Assembly (NCBI RefSeq): GCF_041206865.1
Contig: NZ_JBGEDP010000001.1
Location: 682,001 to 746,000 of the forward strand
Length of the DNA: 64,000 bases
Direction of reading: 5' to 3'
DNA from: Mycobacterium sp. HUMS_12744610
Lineage (GTDB): Bacteria; Actinomycetota; Actinomycetes; Mycobacteriales; Mycobacteriaceae
The notes beneath the pieces were generated by a model. The model was given only the letters and a program-made list of their open reading frames with translations. It searched no databases and was not told the origin of the DNA. Every line of letters starts with the position of its first letter. The first letter of the stretch is position 1. Shown here piece after piece: positions 10,080-19,197 of this stretch. A program made the position numbers and the translations under genes.

Positions 10080-10718
10080 CTAGAAGCTGACCGCGCTTTC
10101 CTCGGGTAACACCTGGAAGTCGGTGTCGGTCATCTCGGTGAGCCGCCCGTAGTAGAGGCCCCTGGCCTCGGGTGCGACGACGCCCTGGTGGATGGGCACC
10201 GCGCGCGCGGGCGCGACCGCGCGCAGGTAGTCGACGGCCTCCGAGATGCGCATCCAGGGCGCGGCCGCCGGGGCGGCGAGCACGTCGACCGGCTCGTCGG
10301 GCACGAACAGCGCGTCACCGGGATGCATCAGCCTGGCCGGATGGTCGGCGTCGCCCACCAGATACGAAAGATTCTCTATCGCAGGGATTTCCGGGTGTAT
10401 CACCGCGTGCCTGCCGCCGACGGCCCGCACGGTCACCTCCCCGATCCGCAGCTCGTCGCCGACGTGTACTTCCCGGCACGGCTCACCCAATTGGGCGGTC
10501 GTCTGCGGGTCGGCGTACAGCGCGGCGTCCGGGTTGCCCTCGAGCAGTGCGGGCAGCCGCGTGGCATCGATGTGGTCGGGGTGCTGGTGGGTGACCAGGA
10601 TGGCCGTCAGGCCGGTGATCCCCTCGAAGCCGTGCGCGAAAGTACCGGGGTCGAAGAGCACGCGGGTGTGGCCGAATTCGGCGAGTAGGCACGAGTGCCC
10701 GAAATGCGTCAGCTGCAT
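10080..10718 (-). CDS. MBL-fold metal-dependent hydrolase
   Basis: This 212-residue protein starts MQLTHFGHSCLLAEFG. The metal-binding motif THQHPDHID (HxHxDH) is near residue 55. Further ligands are likely the His in MHPGDALFVPD and the His in PIHQG, as in UlaG-like or RNase Z-like small MBL proteins. Rv0786c is the remembered counterpart. It is divergent from the secreted protein gene with only 33 bases between starts. The substrate is unknown. Confidence 0.88.
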   Translation of the reverse strand: MQLTHFGHSCLLAEFGHTRVLFDPGTFAHGFEGITGLTAILVTHQHPDHIDATRLPALLEGNPDAALYADPQTTAQLGEPCREVHVGDELRIGEVTVRAVGGRHAVIHPEIPAIENLSYLVGDADHPARLMHPGDALFVPDEPVDVLAAPAAAPWMRISEAVDYLRAVAPARAVPIHQGVVAPEARGLYYGRLTEMTDTDFQVLPEESAVSF

Positions 10719-10751
10719 GTCTACGATTGTGCCCGGACGAAGGCGGTGCCG

Positions 10752-11429
10752 ATGCGGGTGATCCTGGCGATGTTCGTGATCGCCGGTTGCCTGGCGGGTT
10801 CCCTGGTCGTCGTGGTGTCCGCGCAGGCGGAGCCGGAAACCTGCCCGCCCGTCTGCGACCAGGTCCCGGCCACCGCGTGGATCCCGGCGCGTGCCGTGCC
10901 GCTGGACTCCGTCTACCACTGGCCCGCACCGGCCGGTCTGGCGGTGCAGATCACCGGTATCGGCGCCGGCGCCCGGTTCCGGTTCGAGGAGGTGTGTGCC
11001 ACGCCGGCGGTCCCGCACGACCCGCGCGCCGGCGCGGTCGCCGCCCGGGCGACCGTCGTGCACCCAGAAGGCCAGTGGCAACTGCAGGCTCAGATCCTGC
11101 ACTGGCGCGGCGATACGGCCCGCGGCGGCCCGACCGCGACCGCGGTGTTCGGCGACGCCGTCGCCGCGCTGCGCGGCTGCCAGCGCGGGGCACCGCTGGA
11201 ATCGCCGTCGGTCACCACCGACGGGCCCGACCGCGCGGCCGCGGTGATCTCCGGGCCGGTCATCGTGCACACCTACCTGCTCGCCCACCCGTCGAGCAGC
11301 ACGATCGCCGAGCTCACGCTGTGGTCGTCGGCCCCGCCGCAGGTGCCCTGGCCCGCGATGGCCGACGAGCCGGTGCTCAGCGCCATGGCCGCGCCCCTGT
11401 GCGAGGCCTACATCGCCTCGTGCCTGTGA
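10752..11429 (+). CDS. secreted protein of unknown function (Rv0787 type)
   Basis: The predicted precursor has 225 residues. Residues 1-26 form a signal peptide (MRVILAMFVIAGCLAGSLVVV, then AQA before EPE), so the mature protein is exported. Four or more cysteines occur, including CPPVC just after cleavage and C-terminal CEAYIASC, suggesting disulfides. The ATG at 10752 has AAGG 8 bases upstream; GTG 10746 is an alternative. It precedes purS by 38 bases and may be co-transcribed with it. No catalytic motif is recognised. Confidence 0.72.
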   Translation: MRVILAMFVIAGCLAGSLVVVVSAQAEPETCPPVCDQVPATAWIPARAVPLDSVYHWPAPAGLAVQITGIGAGARFRFEEVCATPAVPHDPRAGAVAARATVVHPEGQWQLQAQILHWRGDTARGGPTATAVFGDAVAALRGCQRGAPLESPSVTTDGPDRAAAVISGPVIVHTYLLAHPSSSTIAELTLWSSAPPQVPWPAMADEPVLSAMAAPLCEAYIASCL

Positions 11430-11467
11430 CCGGTAAGGTTGGCGCCGACACGAAGAGGAGGGCGCCG

Positions 11468-11707
11468 GTGGCCAGGGTGATCGTCAACGTGATGCCCAAA
11501 GCGGAGATTCTCGACCCGCAGGGTCAGGCCATTGTCGGCGCGCTCGGTCGGCTGGGTCATCCCGGCATCTCGGATGTGCGGCAGGGCAAGCGATTCGAGC
11601 TCGAGGTCGACGACACCGTCGACGACTCCGTGCTCGCCGAGATCGCGGAGTCGCTGCTGGCCAACACCGTGATCGAGGACTGGACGATCACGCGGGAGGC
11701 GAGGTGA
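11468..11707 (+). CDS. purS: FGAM synthetase subunit PurS
   Basis: The protein has 79 residues, the normal PurS length. It is the small dimeric subunit that holds PurQ and PurL together in FGAM synthetase. [21 protein letters not shown] and the later [12 protein letters not shown] are family hallmarks. The GTG start has a strong AGGAGGG 5 bases upstream. Its stop overlaps the purQ start (GTGA), so the two are translationally coupled. Confidence 0.96.
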   Translation: MARVIVNVMPKAEILDPQGQAIVGALGRLGHPGISDVRQGKRFELEVDDTVDDSVLAEIAESLLANTVIEDWTITREAR

Positions 11708-12378
11708 CGGTGCGCGTCGGGGTCATCACGTTCCCGGGGTCGCTCGACGACGCCGACGCCGCCCGCGCGGTACGGCGTGTCGGCGCCGAACCCGTCAGCC
11801 TCTGGCACGCCGACGCCGACCTCAAGGCCGTCGACGCCGTGGTGGTACCCGGCGGGTTCTCCTACGGCGACTACCTGCGGGCGGGGGCGATCGCCCGGTT
11901 CGCCCCGGTGATGGCCGAAGTGGTCGGCGCCGCGGCACGCGGGATGCCGGTGCTGGGCATCTGCAACGGTTTTCAGGTCCTGTGCGAGGCGGGGCTGCTG
12001 CCCGGTGCGCTCACTCGCAACGTGGGCCTGCATTTCGTCTGCCGCGACGTGTGGCTGACGGTGGCGTCCACCGCGACGGCCTGGACGTCGCGGTACGAGC
12101 CGGGCGCGGACATCCTGATCCCCCTCAAATCCGGCGAGGGCCGCTACGTGGCGCCCCGGGACGTGCTCGCCGAGCTCGAGGACGAGGGCCGGGTGGTGTT
12201 CCGCTACCACGACAACGTCAACGGCTCGCTGCACGACATCGCGGGCGTCAGCTCGGCCAACGGGCGGGTGGTCGGCCTGATGCCCCATCCCGAGCATGCC
12301 ATCGAGGCACTGACCGGGCCGTCCGACGACGGGCTGGGCCTGTTCTATTCGGCACTGGACGCCGTTCTCGCGGTCTGA
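11704..12378 (+). CDS. purQ: FGAM synthetase glutaminase subunit
   Basis: This 224-residue class-I glutamine amidotransferase supplies ammonia to PurL for FGAR to FGAM conversion. The nucleophile Cys87 is in GICNGFQ, and the catalytic His195 and Glu197 are in MPHPEH. The fold motif [17 protein letters not shown] is present. It is coupled to purS by a GTGA overlap, while purL lies about 8 kb downstream. Confidence 0.97.
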   Translation: MTVRVGVITFPGSLDDADAARAVRRVGAEPVSLWHADADLKAVDAVVVPGGFSYGDYLRAGAIARFAPVMAEVVGAAARGMPVLGICNGFQVLCEAGLLPGALTRNVGLHFVCRDVWLTVASTATAWTSRYEPGADILIPLKSGEGRYVAPRDVLAELEDEGRVVFRYHDNVNGSLHDIAGVSSANGRVVGLMPHPEHAIEALTGPSDDGLGLFYSALDAVLAV

Positions 12379-12400
12379 GCCGATACCCCGGCGGCGGTAC

Positions 12401-12868
12401 TCAGCCGGCATCGCGCAGCAGCGGCTGCTCCGGGTGCCACTCCACAACCGGGGTCAGCTCGCCGAACAGTTCGATCGCGGCCGCGATCGTGTTGTCCACG
12501 AAGCGCGAGAAATCCTCGAAGGCGATATCACCGCGAATCCACTGCGACCGGCGCGCGATCACCCCGATGCGCTGCGGGTCGCAGGAATTGTGCACGATCG
12601 CGGTGACTTCGCGATCCTGCCGATTCCAGCCGTCTGCGAGGTGGGTCAGCCACGGTCGATCGGTGGCGGGGAAGAAACACGCGGGAACCACCCGAACCAC
12701 CAGCACGTCGTCGTGCGCGGGGCACACCTCGAGGTGCACGTGCAGCCGACGCGGGCGGGTGTTGGCGACGTAGAAGAAATCGCCGTCGTGCCTGCCGCGG
12801 AAATACCGGCTTCCGCGGGTACGCAGGTAACGTTCGATCAGGTCGGCGCACAGCGGCTCACTCGTCAT
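12401..12868 (-). CDS. YbjN-domain-like protein
   Basis: The protein has 155 residues, is soluble, and has no signal. The layout (an N-terminal helix, then YFRGRHDGDFFYVANTRPRR with alternating strands, VLVVRVVPACFFP, and C-terminal helices around FVDNTIAAAIELF) resembles the YbjN / type III chaperone-like fold. The assignment is by pattern only. It is convergent with purQ (22 bases apart). Function unknown. Confidence 0.6.
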   Translation of the reverse strand: MTSEPLCADLIERYLRTRGSRYFRGRHDGDFFYVANTRPRRLHVHLEVCPAHDDVLVVRVVPACFFPATDRPWLTHLADGWNRQDREVTAIVHNSCDPQRIGVIARRSQWIRGDIAFEDFSRFVDNTIAAAIELFGELTPVVEWHPEQPLLRDAG

Positions 12869-12984
12869 GAATCCATGCTGCTGACAGTGGCTTTGCGCAG
12901 CCTAGGAGCCAGGCTGGCCAAAACCGAAGAATCCGTTGAGAATTGGCTGAGTGGCGGCGTCGCGCTCTGAATCGGCACGCCGAC

Positions 12985-13434
12985 TCAGAGCGGATACAGC
13001 CCCGGCAGATTGACCACGATGGCCTCCTGCGTGCTGCGGGCGATCACGACCTCGGCCGGTGTCGTCGGGTCGGGATTTTCTTCGCGATGCGGCAGGTAGG
13101 GCGGAACGAAGACGTAGTCGCCCGGAGCGGTCGCGACACGTACCTCCCGGACGCCGTCGTGGAAGACGAACTCCGGATGACCGCTGCGCACGTAGATCGC
13201 GGTCTCGGACTCGCCGTGATGGTGGTTGGACGACACGGCCCCCGGGGCCACGTGCGTCTCGCCCATCCACAGCTTCGCCGCGCCGACCGACCGGCCGGAC
13301 AGGGCGGCGAAGCGCCGCATTCCCTCCGACTGCGCGGTGTCGGAGCTGAGGTCAGACGCCCGGACGTGGTGCACCCGTGGTGCCCCTGCCGTCACGTCGT
13401 CGAAGTCGGGGTGAAAACCGTCCGAGGTCGCCAT
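12985..13434 (-). CDS. single-domain cupin protein
   Basis: The protein has 149 residues. Cupin motif 1 is in SSNHHHGESETAIYVRSG (two His and a Glu as likely metal ligands) and motif 2 in GDYVFVPPYLPHREENP (the last His ligand). It is a metal-binding beta-barrel whose substrate is unknown. Three bases separate its start from the end of an oxidoreductase remnant upstream, suggesting a former operon under the two TetR genes that precede it on this strand. Confidence 0.85.
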   Translation of the reverse strand: MATSDGFHPDFDDVTAGAPRVHHVRASDLSSDTAQSEGMRRFAALSGRSVGAAKLWMGETHVAPGAVSSNHHHGESETAIYVRSGHPEFVFHDGVREVRVATAPGDYVFVPPYLPHREENPDPTTPAEVVIARSTQEAIVVNLPGLYPL

Positions 13435-13437
13435 CGC

Positions 13438-13644
13438 TCAATTGTCGCGCGGGGCGTCCCGATACGCTTCGAGCAGTCTCAGCCACAGTTCGCTGATCGT
13501 CGGGAAGCAGGGCACCGCGTGCCACAACCGGTCGACCGGCACCCGGCCGGCGACGGCGACGGTGGCCGAGTGCAGGATCTCGGTGACGCCCGGGCCGACC
13601 AGCGTGACGCCCGGCAAATCCTGCCGCCCTCCCGCTCCTCGCAT
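13438..13644 (-). pseudogene. C-terminal remnant of a pyridine nucleotide-disulfide oxidoreductase
   Basis: Only ~55 residues remain that look like protein: LVGPGVTEILHSATVAVAG followed by AVPCFPTISELWLRLLEAY. This is the dimerisation-domain end of FAD/NAD disulfide reductases (compare the family pattern VGPxAxELI...HPTxSE). The FAD and NAD domains and the CxxxxC redox motif are missing. From memory an oxidoreductase gene (Rv0794c) lies in the corresponding M. tuberculosis region, so this is likely a deletion remnant. The formal ATG is accidental. Confidence 0.65.
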
Positions 13645-13648
13645 CTAA

Positions 13649-13664
13649 TGGGATCTATATCCCA
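13649..13664. promoter_or_regulatory. palindrome TGGGAT-N4-ATCCCA, candidate TetR operator
   Basis: It has perfect 6-base arms around CTAT. It lies between the end of the first TetR gene and the oxidoreductase remnant/cupin pair on the same strand. A matching half-site (ATGGGAT) occurs at ~15056-15062, upstream of the second TetR start. The base composition is AT-rich compared with its surroundings. The operator role is inferred. Confidence 0.4.
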
Positions 13665-13667
13665 ATA

Positions 13668-14351
13668 TTACGGGCTAGAATACCCATAATTGTCCAGCTC
13701 GCGCCCACGCCGCTCGGGGCGTCCGTCGACCGGCGCGGACCGGGTCGCGAAGGAACGCACATAATCCACGGCGGCATTCACGGCGAACCGCAGCGGATCC
13801 GCGTCACCGGTGGCATGGGTGAGCATGGCGCCGCCCTGGTGCGCGACGACCAGCACCACGGCCAGGTGGCGCGGATCGGCCTCGGCGCGCAGCTCTCCGC
13901 GGTCGCGCATCGCGGCCAGGCCCGTCCGGAACAAGTCGATCCACTCGTCGTATCCGGCGGAGAGGTCGGCGTGTATCTCGTCGTCGGCGTCGATGAGTTC
14001 GCCGGCCAGCGAGCCGTAGATGCAGCCACCCACCCGGTACACGGCGTCGATGTCGGCCACGCAGGCATCGGCCCACGCCTGCAGGGCCTCGAGGGAGTCG
14101 AGGGAAGCGAACTGCGGTCGCGTATGAAAGGACTGCACGTCGGAGCGGCGCGCGGCGACCACGTGGCGCGTCAGCTCGTGTTTGTCGCGGAAGTAGTGCG
14201 AGATCTGCGATCCGCCCACTTTCGCCGCGCGCCGCACCTGATCGATGCTGGTGTTGGCGATGCCGCGCTCGAAGATGAGGCGGGCGGCCACGTCGACGAT
14301 GCGCGACCGGGTCGCCAGTCCCTTGCGGGTTAAGCGCGAATCCTCAGTCAC
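13668..14351 (-). CDS. TetR-family regulator (tandem copy 1)
   Basis: The protein has 227 residues. The N-terminal helix-turn-helix runs from ~10 to 60 (LATRSRIVDVAARLIFERG ... ISHYFRDKHEL). The ligand domain contains CIYGSLAGELIDADDEI and VVAHQGGAMLTH. It is a paralogue of the next gene: both share KGxATRxRIV, SQxxHYFxDK and AHQGGxML. Its GTG start overlaps the end of copy 2 by 8 bases, so the two are co-transcribed. Confidence 0.88.
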   Translation of the reverse strand: MTEDSRLTRKGLATRSRIVDVAARLIFERGIANTSIDQVRRAAKVGGSQISHYFRDKHELTRHVVAARRSDVQSFHTRPQFASLDSLEALQAWADACVADIDAVYRVGGCIYGSLAGELIDADDEIHADLSAGYDEWIDLFRTGLAAMRDRGELRAEADPRHLAVVLVVAHQGGAMLTHATGDADPLRFAVNAAVDYVRSFATRSAPVDGRPERRGRELDNYGYSSP

Positions 14352-15024
14352 GGCTGCGCCCTCGACGTCTGGGCGGACGGGGGCTCCGTTCGGCTGGATC
14401 GGTGGCGAACATGCGGAGATAGTTGACGGCGAACCGGGTGGCGTCGGCGTGCGGCCATTCCGCCCGGTAGGTGAACGCCAACATGCCGCCCCCCTGGTGG
14501 GCGCTGACGGCGACCAGGGCGAGTCGGCGCGGGTCGGCGTCCTCGCGGAGCGCGCCGCTGTCCTTCATCCGCTGAATCGCGTTGGCCAGCAGATCGATCC
14601 AGCGCGCGTACCCTTCCGCCAACGTGGCGCGCGTGGCGTCGTCGGACTTAGCCAGCTGCGCGGCCAGGGCATGGTAGGTCGGCGTGCCGACGTACCCGAT
14701 GCGGCGCAGGTGGCGGATGTTGAGATCGATCCACCGCTCGAAGTCGTCGAACGACTCCAGGCCGTGCAGCGCGGATTGTTGGTGAAAGTCCAGAACCACG
14801 CCGATCCGGTGCCGGAGGACGGCCCGGATCAGCGCGGCCTTGTCGGCGAAGTAGTGCGCGAGTTGCGACCCGCTCACCGAGGCCGCCCTGCGGACGTTCT
14901 CCATGTTGGCGGTGGCCAGGCCGTCGGCGACGATCAGCTGGGCGGCGGCCTGCACGATGCGATCGCGGGTGGCGCGCCCCTTGGCGGTCAACCGCTGTTC
15001 GTCCTGAACATCGGACTCGGCCAT
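14344..15024 (-). CDS. TetR-family regulator (tandem copy 2)
   Basis: The protein has 226 residues. Its helix-turn-helix includes ASVSGSQLAHYFADKAAL near residues 48-65, and the ligand domain has AHQGGGMLAFTYRAEWP. It is the first gene of a two-gene TetR operon, with tandem duplication likely. Both likely control the cupin/oxidoreductase pair downstream or the lost oxidoreductase upstream. Ligand unknown. Confidence 0.88.
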   Translation of the reverse strand: MAESDVQDEQRLTAKGRATRDRIVQAAAQLIVADGLATANMENVRRAASVSGSQLAHYFADKAALIRAVLRHRIGVVLDFHQQSALHGLESFDDFERWIDLNIRHLRRIGYVGTPTYHALAAQLAKSDDATRATLAEGYARWIDLLANAIQRMKDSGALREDADPRRLALVAVSAHQGGGMLAFTYRAEWPHADATRFAVNYLRMFATDPAERSPRPPRRRGRSRD

Positions 15025-15061
15025 CGCGCCAGGGTAACGCGCAGACGCCCCGGATTATGGG

Positions 15062-15340
15062 ATGGTGCACACCACCAACCCCGACAGCCAGGCCTTCGCC
15101 GCGGAAGTCACCACCCTGATCGGTTCCCTGCCCAATGTCCGGCAGGTTGTGGTGTACACGCAAACGCAAGGGCGCCTGGACCGGAACGCCATCGCGCAGC
15201 TGGGCCTCCCGGCGGACGCCGCGGTCTATCTGTGCGGCCCGACCCGATTCATGAGCGACATCCGCGACGCGCTCACCGCGCGGGGATCTGCTCGGCGGCA
15301 CCGCAGAGCTCGTCCTGGACCTGTAGCGCCGGCGCGGTCG
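15062..15340 (+). pseudogene. C-terminal remnant of a ferredoxin-NADP reductase/flavohaemoprotein-like oxidoreductase
   Basis: About 75 residues look like the NAD-binding end of the FNR superfamily. HTTNPDSQAFAAEVTTLI resembles the region after the first NAD contact, and AAVYLCGPTRFMSDIRDAL carries the conserved CGP motif. The FAD domain and the extreme C-terminus are absent, and the frame runs on into unrelated sequence antisense to the encapsulin gene. The first 1-2 codons are arbitrary. It is best read as a gene fragment left by deletion. Confidence 0.6.
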
Positions 15341-15341
15341 G

Positions 15342-16139
15342 CTAGCAGCCCAGGCAGACCGACGCCTCCGCGGTGTAGCACAGGAACGTCATCGTCTCCT
15401 GCAGGTACAGGTGCACCGTGTCGGTGTCGTGGCTGGTGTAACCGATCGCGACGTCGGTGCCCAACTGCAGGTCGAAGTCGCCGCCGCGCGTGGTCAGCAC
15501 CATGGCGCCGTCGATGGCGGGCGCCCAGATGATGTCGCCGCCGACCAGCCGGCTGAGGTGCTCACGGATCGGATATCCGTGTTCGGTGGTCTCGCTGACC
15601 TTGGTATAGACCTCGGCGGACAGCAGCACCGAATACGGCCCGTCGACACCGGCCAGCCGCAGGGCGGTCAACGCCTGCGAGATCGCATCGGGCATGTCGC
15701 GCGGGTCCTCCGGCAACGTCACCGGGGGGTTGGAGGTGCAGCTGCGGATGCCGTCGATCGATGCGGCGGGGTAGCCCTCGAAGATCGCGCGGTCCTCGAC
15801 GAACGCCAGTTTCTTGGCGGCGGCCTTGACCGGGTCCCAGTCGGCGTCCAGCGCACCACGTTCCACGTTGTCGATCTCGTAGCGGGACAGGGTAAACGGA
15901 ACCCGCAGCCGCACAAGCGGTTTGCTGGCGCGCAGGTGAGCGACCACGCCGTCGGTGGGGGACTGCACGTCGACCAGCCGTCCCGTGCTGACCGCCGCGG
16001 TCGCCGGCCCGCCGGGGCCGCTGACGTCGACCACCCGCCGGCCGGCGATGTGGCGTTTGAACGTCCGCGTGGCCTCGGTTTCGATTTCTTTCCATGCCGC
16101 TTCGGTGACCGGTGCCAGCTCGCGGTAGAGGTTGTTCAT
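15342..16139 (-). CDS. cfp29: type 1 encapsulin shell protein (Cfp29)
   Basis: The protein has 265 residues, start [20 protein letters not shown], and is closely similar over its whole length to the remembered Cfp29 of M. tuberculosis. It has an HK97 phage-capsid fold and self-assembles into a ~60-subunit protein compartment in the cytoplasm. It follows the dye-decolourising peroxidase gene with a 1-base overlap, the standard cargo-shell operon. The C-terminus reads EASVCLGC, where the remembered Cfp29 ends EASVALSH, so two extra cysteines would sit on the face that is exterior in known encapsulins. Confidence 0.95.
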   Translation of the reverse strand: MNNLYRELAPVTEAAWKEIETEATRTFKRHIAGRRVVDVSGPGGPATAAVSTGRLVDVQSPTDGVVAHLRASKPLVRLRVPFTLSRYEIDNVERGALDADWDPVKAAAKKLAFVEDRAIFEGYPAASIDGIRSCTSNPPVTLPEDPRDMPDAISQALTALRLAGVDGPYSVLLSAEVYTKVSETTEHGYPIREHLSRLVGGDIIWAPAIDGAMVLTTRGGDFDLQLGTDVAIGYTSHDTDTVHLYLQETMTFLCYTAEASVCLGC

Positions 16140-17161
16140 CAGGAGGTTCCTTTCAGGCTGCCGATCGACAGTGAGCCGCTTTCAGAGGTGGGGTCGGACG
16201 CCGAACCGCCCCGATGTCCCGGCGCGCCGGGCAGCGCCGGTGGGCCGTCGAGGAAGTCGACGGTGGGGGAGAAGAACATCCCCCCGGTCAGCGCGGTGGA
16301 GAAATCGAGTATGCGGTCGGTATTCCCCGGCGGATCGCCGAGAAACATGTTGCGCATCATCTGCTCGGTCACCGCGGGCCGGCGCGAATAGCCGATGAAG
16401 TAGGTGCCGTACTCGCCCTTGCCCACCTCGCCGAACGGCATGTTGTGCCGCACGATCTTCAGCTCGGTGCCGTCGTCGTCGGCGATGACGTTGAGCGCGA
16501 CGTGGGAGTCGGTGGGCTTGACGTCCTCGTCGAGTTCGATGTCGTCGAGCTTGGTGCGGCCCACCACGCGTTCCTGCTCGGCTACCGGCAGCGACTCCCA
16601 CTCCGGCATGTCGTGCACGTACTTCTGCACGTGGACGTAGCACGACCCGGCGAAGCCGGGGTCCTCGTCGCCGATCATGGTGGCGCTCCGCGCGATTGGA
16701 CCGTCCGGGTTTTCGGTGCCGTCGACGAACCCCAGCAGGTCGCGGTTGTCGAAGAACCGGAACCCGTGGACCTCGTCGACGACGGTGACCGCACCGGCCA
16801 TGGCCTTGAGGACGCGCCCGGCCAACTCGAAACAGACGTCCATGCTCTCGGCCCGGATGTGGAACAGCACGTCGCCGGGGGTGGCCGGGGCCGTGTGCCG
16901 CGGTCCGGTCAGTGCGACGAACGGGTGCAGTTCGGCGGGCCGCGGACCACTGAACAACCGGTCCCAGGCGTCGGAACCGATGGAGGTGATCATCGACAGC
17001 CGCTTGGCCGGGTCGCGGAAGCCCAGCGCCCGGACCAGTCCCGAAAGGTCGGGCAGGGCGTCGTGCACGGCCGCCTCCCCGCCCTCGTCGATCGTGACCA
17101 CGAGGAAAATCGCGGCGGGCGTCAGCGGTGCGAGGATGGGTTGTGGCTGAACGGGCGGCAC
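16139..17161 (-). CDS. dye-decolourising peroxidase, encapsulin cargo
   Basis: This 340-residue haem peroxidase of the DyP family reduces peroxides and is expected inside the encapsulin. The distal motif GFVDGTENP (catalytic Asp) is near residue 145. [21 protein letters not shown] holds the conserved Arg and the C-terminal haem-pocket region. The C-terminus [13 protein letters not shown] is the classic encapsulation peptide, linked by a flexible Pro/Gly/Ser stretch. The GTG at 17161 gives the start [19 protein letters not shown] as in homologues. It is divergent from pepC (78 bases). Confidence 0.95.
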   Translation of the reverse strand: MPPVQPQPILAPLTPAAIFLVVTIDEGGEAAVHDALPDLSGLVRALGFRDPAKRLSMITSIGSDAWDRLFSGPRPAELHPFVALTGPRHTAPATPGDVLFHIRAESMDVCFELAGRVLKAMAGAVTVVDEVHGFRFFDNRDLLGFVDGTENPDGPIARSATMIGDEDPGFAGSCYVHVQKYVHDMPEWESLPVAEQERVVGRTKLDDIELDEDVKPTDSHVALNVIADDDGTELKIVRHNMPFGEVGKGEYGTYFIGYSRRPAVTEQMMRNMFLGDPPGNTDRILDFSTALTGGMFFSPTVDFLDGPPALPGAPGHRGGSASDPTSESGSLSIGSLKGTS

Positions 17162-17239
17162 TCTTTTGACCCTATCGTGAACGCCGCCGGGCCGGCAGCC
17201 ATGATGGTGGACGTGTCCGGTGAGCGAACAGACGGGACG

Positions 17240-18508
17240 ATGACCGCCAGCGCGCGCGGCCTCTGCGACTTCATCGACGCCTCCCCGTCGCCGTTTCACG
17301 CCTGCGCCACGGTGGCCGCGCGACTGCGCGGCGCCGGCTACACCGAACTCGCCGAGGCCGATCGCTGGCCGGATGGGCCCGGCCGCTACTTCACCGTGCG
17401 GGCCGGGTCACTGGTCGCCTGGAACTCCGCGGGCGCCGACGGCCCGTTCCGCATCGTCGGCGCCCACACCGACAGCCCCAACCTGCGGGTCAAACAGCAC
17501 CCCGACCGGCTCGTCGCCGGCTGGCGGGTGGTCGCGCTGGAGCCCTACGGGGGAGCGTGGCTCAACTCCTGGCTGGACCGCGACCTCGGCATCAGCGGGC
17601 GCCTGACGTTCCGCGACGGCACTGGGCTCGGCCACCGGCTCGTCCGGATCGACGACCCACTCCTGCGGGTGCCCCAACTGGCCATCCATCTGGCCGAGGA
17701 CCGCAAGTCGCTGACCCTGGACCCGCAGCGACACCTCAACGCGGTATGGGGGGTCGGCGGGCAGCCGGGAGCGTTCGTAGGCTACGTCGCCGAGCGCGCC
17801 GGGGTGGCGGCGTCCGACGTGCTGGCCGCCGACCTGATGACACACGACCCGACGCCCTCGACGGTGGTCGGCGCCGAGGCCGATCTGTTGAGCGCTCCCC
17901 GGCTGGACAACCTGGCCAGCTGCTATGCGGGCATGGAGGCGCTGCTGGCCTTCGAGCCGGGCTCGGCGCCGCGCGGCTTCCTGCCGGTGTTGGTGCTCTT
18001 CGACCACGAGGAGGTCGGTTCGACCTCGGACCACGGCGCGCAGTCCAACCTGCTGAGCACCGTCCTGGAACGGATCGTGCTCGCGGCCGGCGGCACTCGC
18101 GACGACTTTCTGCGCCGACTGCCGGCGTCGCTGCTGGCCTCGGCGGACATGGCGCATGCCACCCACCCCAACTACCCGGAACGGCACGAGCCCGGCCACC
18201 CGATCGCGGTCAACGCCGGGCCGGTCCTCAAGGTGCACCCGAACCTGCGCTATGCCACCGACGGGCGCACGGCCGCGGCCTTCGCGCTGGCCTGCCGGCA
18301 GGCCGGGGTGGGTCTGCAACGCTACGAGCACCGGGCGGACCTGCCGTGCGGTTCCACGATCGGGCCGCTGGCCTCGGCCCGGACGGGCATCCCGACCGTC
18401 GACGTCGGCGCGGCCCAGCTCGCGATGCACTCCGCGCGCGAGCTGATGGGCGCGCACGACGTGGCCGCCTACGCGGCGGCGATGCGCGCGTTCCTGTGCC
18501 CGGACTAG
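17240..18508 (+). CDS. pepC: M18-family aminopeptidase
   Basis: This 422-residue zinc aminopeptidase is expected to remove N-terminal, often acidic, residues from peptides in the cytoplasm. Metal and catalytic motifs seen are [13 protein letters not shown] (His ligand and Asp), [11 protein letters not shown] (catalytic Glu and metal Glu), [11 protein letters not shown] and the C-terminal LAMHSARE (His). The ATG 17240 is chosen because homologues begin just before [14 protein letters not shown]. An ATG further upstream would overlap the promoter region shared with the peroxidase gene. The last 4 bases overlap the convergent TetR gene. Confidence 0.93.
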   Translation: MTASARGLCDFIDASPSPFHACATVAARLRGAGYTELAEADRWPDGPGRYFTVRAGSLVAWNSAGADGPFRIVGAHTDSPNLRVKQHPDRLVAGWRVVALEPYGGAWLNSWLDRDLGISGRLTFRDGTGLGHRLVRIDDPLLRVPQLAIHLAEDRKSLTLDPQRHLNAVWGVGGQPGAFVGYVAERAGVAASDVLAADLMTHDPTPSTVVGAEADLLSAPRLDNLASCYAGMEALLAFEPGSAPRGFLPVLVLFDHEEVGSTSDHGAQSNLLSTVLERIVLAAGGTRDDFLRRLPASLLASADMAHATHPNYPERHEPGHPIAVNAGPVLKVHPNLRYATDGRTAAAFALACRQAGVGLQRYEHRADLPCGSTIGPLASARTGIPTVDVGAAQLAMHSARELMGAHDVAAYAAAMRAFLCPD

Positions 18509-19104
18509 TGCCGGGCCTTGGTGGCGACCCCGCTGAGGACTGCCTCGAGCAGTCCATCGAATCCGCGCGGGGCTTCCTCGCCGGCGCCGGTCAGCGCCCG
18601 TAACAGCAGCATGCCGATCAAGGCCTCCGCGACGGCGTCCAGGTCGGCGTCCGCCTTGAGTTCTCCGTCCTCGACGCCCCGGCTCAGCCGCGTCGTCAAC
18701 CCGTCCAGTTGCGGGGCGCTCAGCTGCCGGTAGAGGTCCTCGCCGTCGGCCGGCCGCGCTGCCGCCGCGGCGACGAGCGCCCGCACCAACGCGGCGTTCG
18801 GCGGGTCGGCCAGGAACGCGGCGTGCTCGTCGAGCCAGGCCCGCAGGTCGGCGCGGACGTCTTCGGTCTGGGCGACCGGAAACGATCCCGACCCGCCGTA
18901 GGCCTCCAGCACCGCCTCGGCGACCATCGGGGCCTTCGACGGCCACCGCCGGTAGAGCGTCTTCTTGCCCACCCCCGCGCGGGCCGCGACGCTTTCCATC
19001 GACAGATCGGCGTAGCTGCCGGTGGTCAGCAGCGCGCGGGTGGCCTCGAGTATCGCGTGGTGCAGTCGGCTGTCCCGTGGCCGGCCGGCCCGCTCCTCAG
19101 GCAT
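18505..19104 (-). CDS. TetR-family regulator
   Basis: The protein has 199 residues. Its N-terminal helix-turn-helix contains [20 protein letters not shown] at residues ~40-59. The helical C-terminal domain is of the TetR_C_11 kind. It is divergent from the frameshifted phosphotransferase gene, and a perfect palindrome lies between them (19158-19172), which is its likely operator. The 3' end overlaps pepC by 4 bases. Confidence 0.88.
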   Translation of the reverse strand: MPEERAGRPRDSRLHHAILEATRALLTTGSYADLSMESVAARAGVGKKTLYRRWPSKAPMVAEAVLEAYGGSGSFPVAQTEDVRADLRAWLDEHAAFLADPPNAALVRALVAAAAARPADGEDLYRQLSAPQLDGLTTRLSRGVEDGELKADADLDAVAEALIGMLLLRALTGAGEEAPRGFDGLLEAVLSGVATKARH

Positions 19105-19157
19105 ATGCGCAGCCTATGCGGGCGGCCGGGTGGCTGTCCTGGGAATTTCTGGGAAAC

Positions 19158-19172
19158 GACACGTATCGTGTC
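19158..19172. promoter_or_regulatory. palindromic operator GACACG-TAT-CGTGTC
   Basis: This perfect 6-base inverted repeat around TAT lies in the 93-base gap between the divergent TetR gene and the phosphotransferase gene. It sits 26 bases before the ATG of the latter. Position and symmetry are typical of a TetR-family binding site controlling both genes. Binding is inferred. Confidence 0.6.
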
Positions 19173-19197
19173 TTAATCCGGGACAGAAAGGCCACAC

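Noticed and set aside
14245..15345. Plus-strand open frame over the second TetR gene
   Set aside because: Antisense shadow; no protein pattern apart from the FNR-like piece, which is in another frame.
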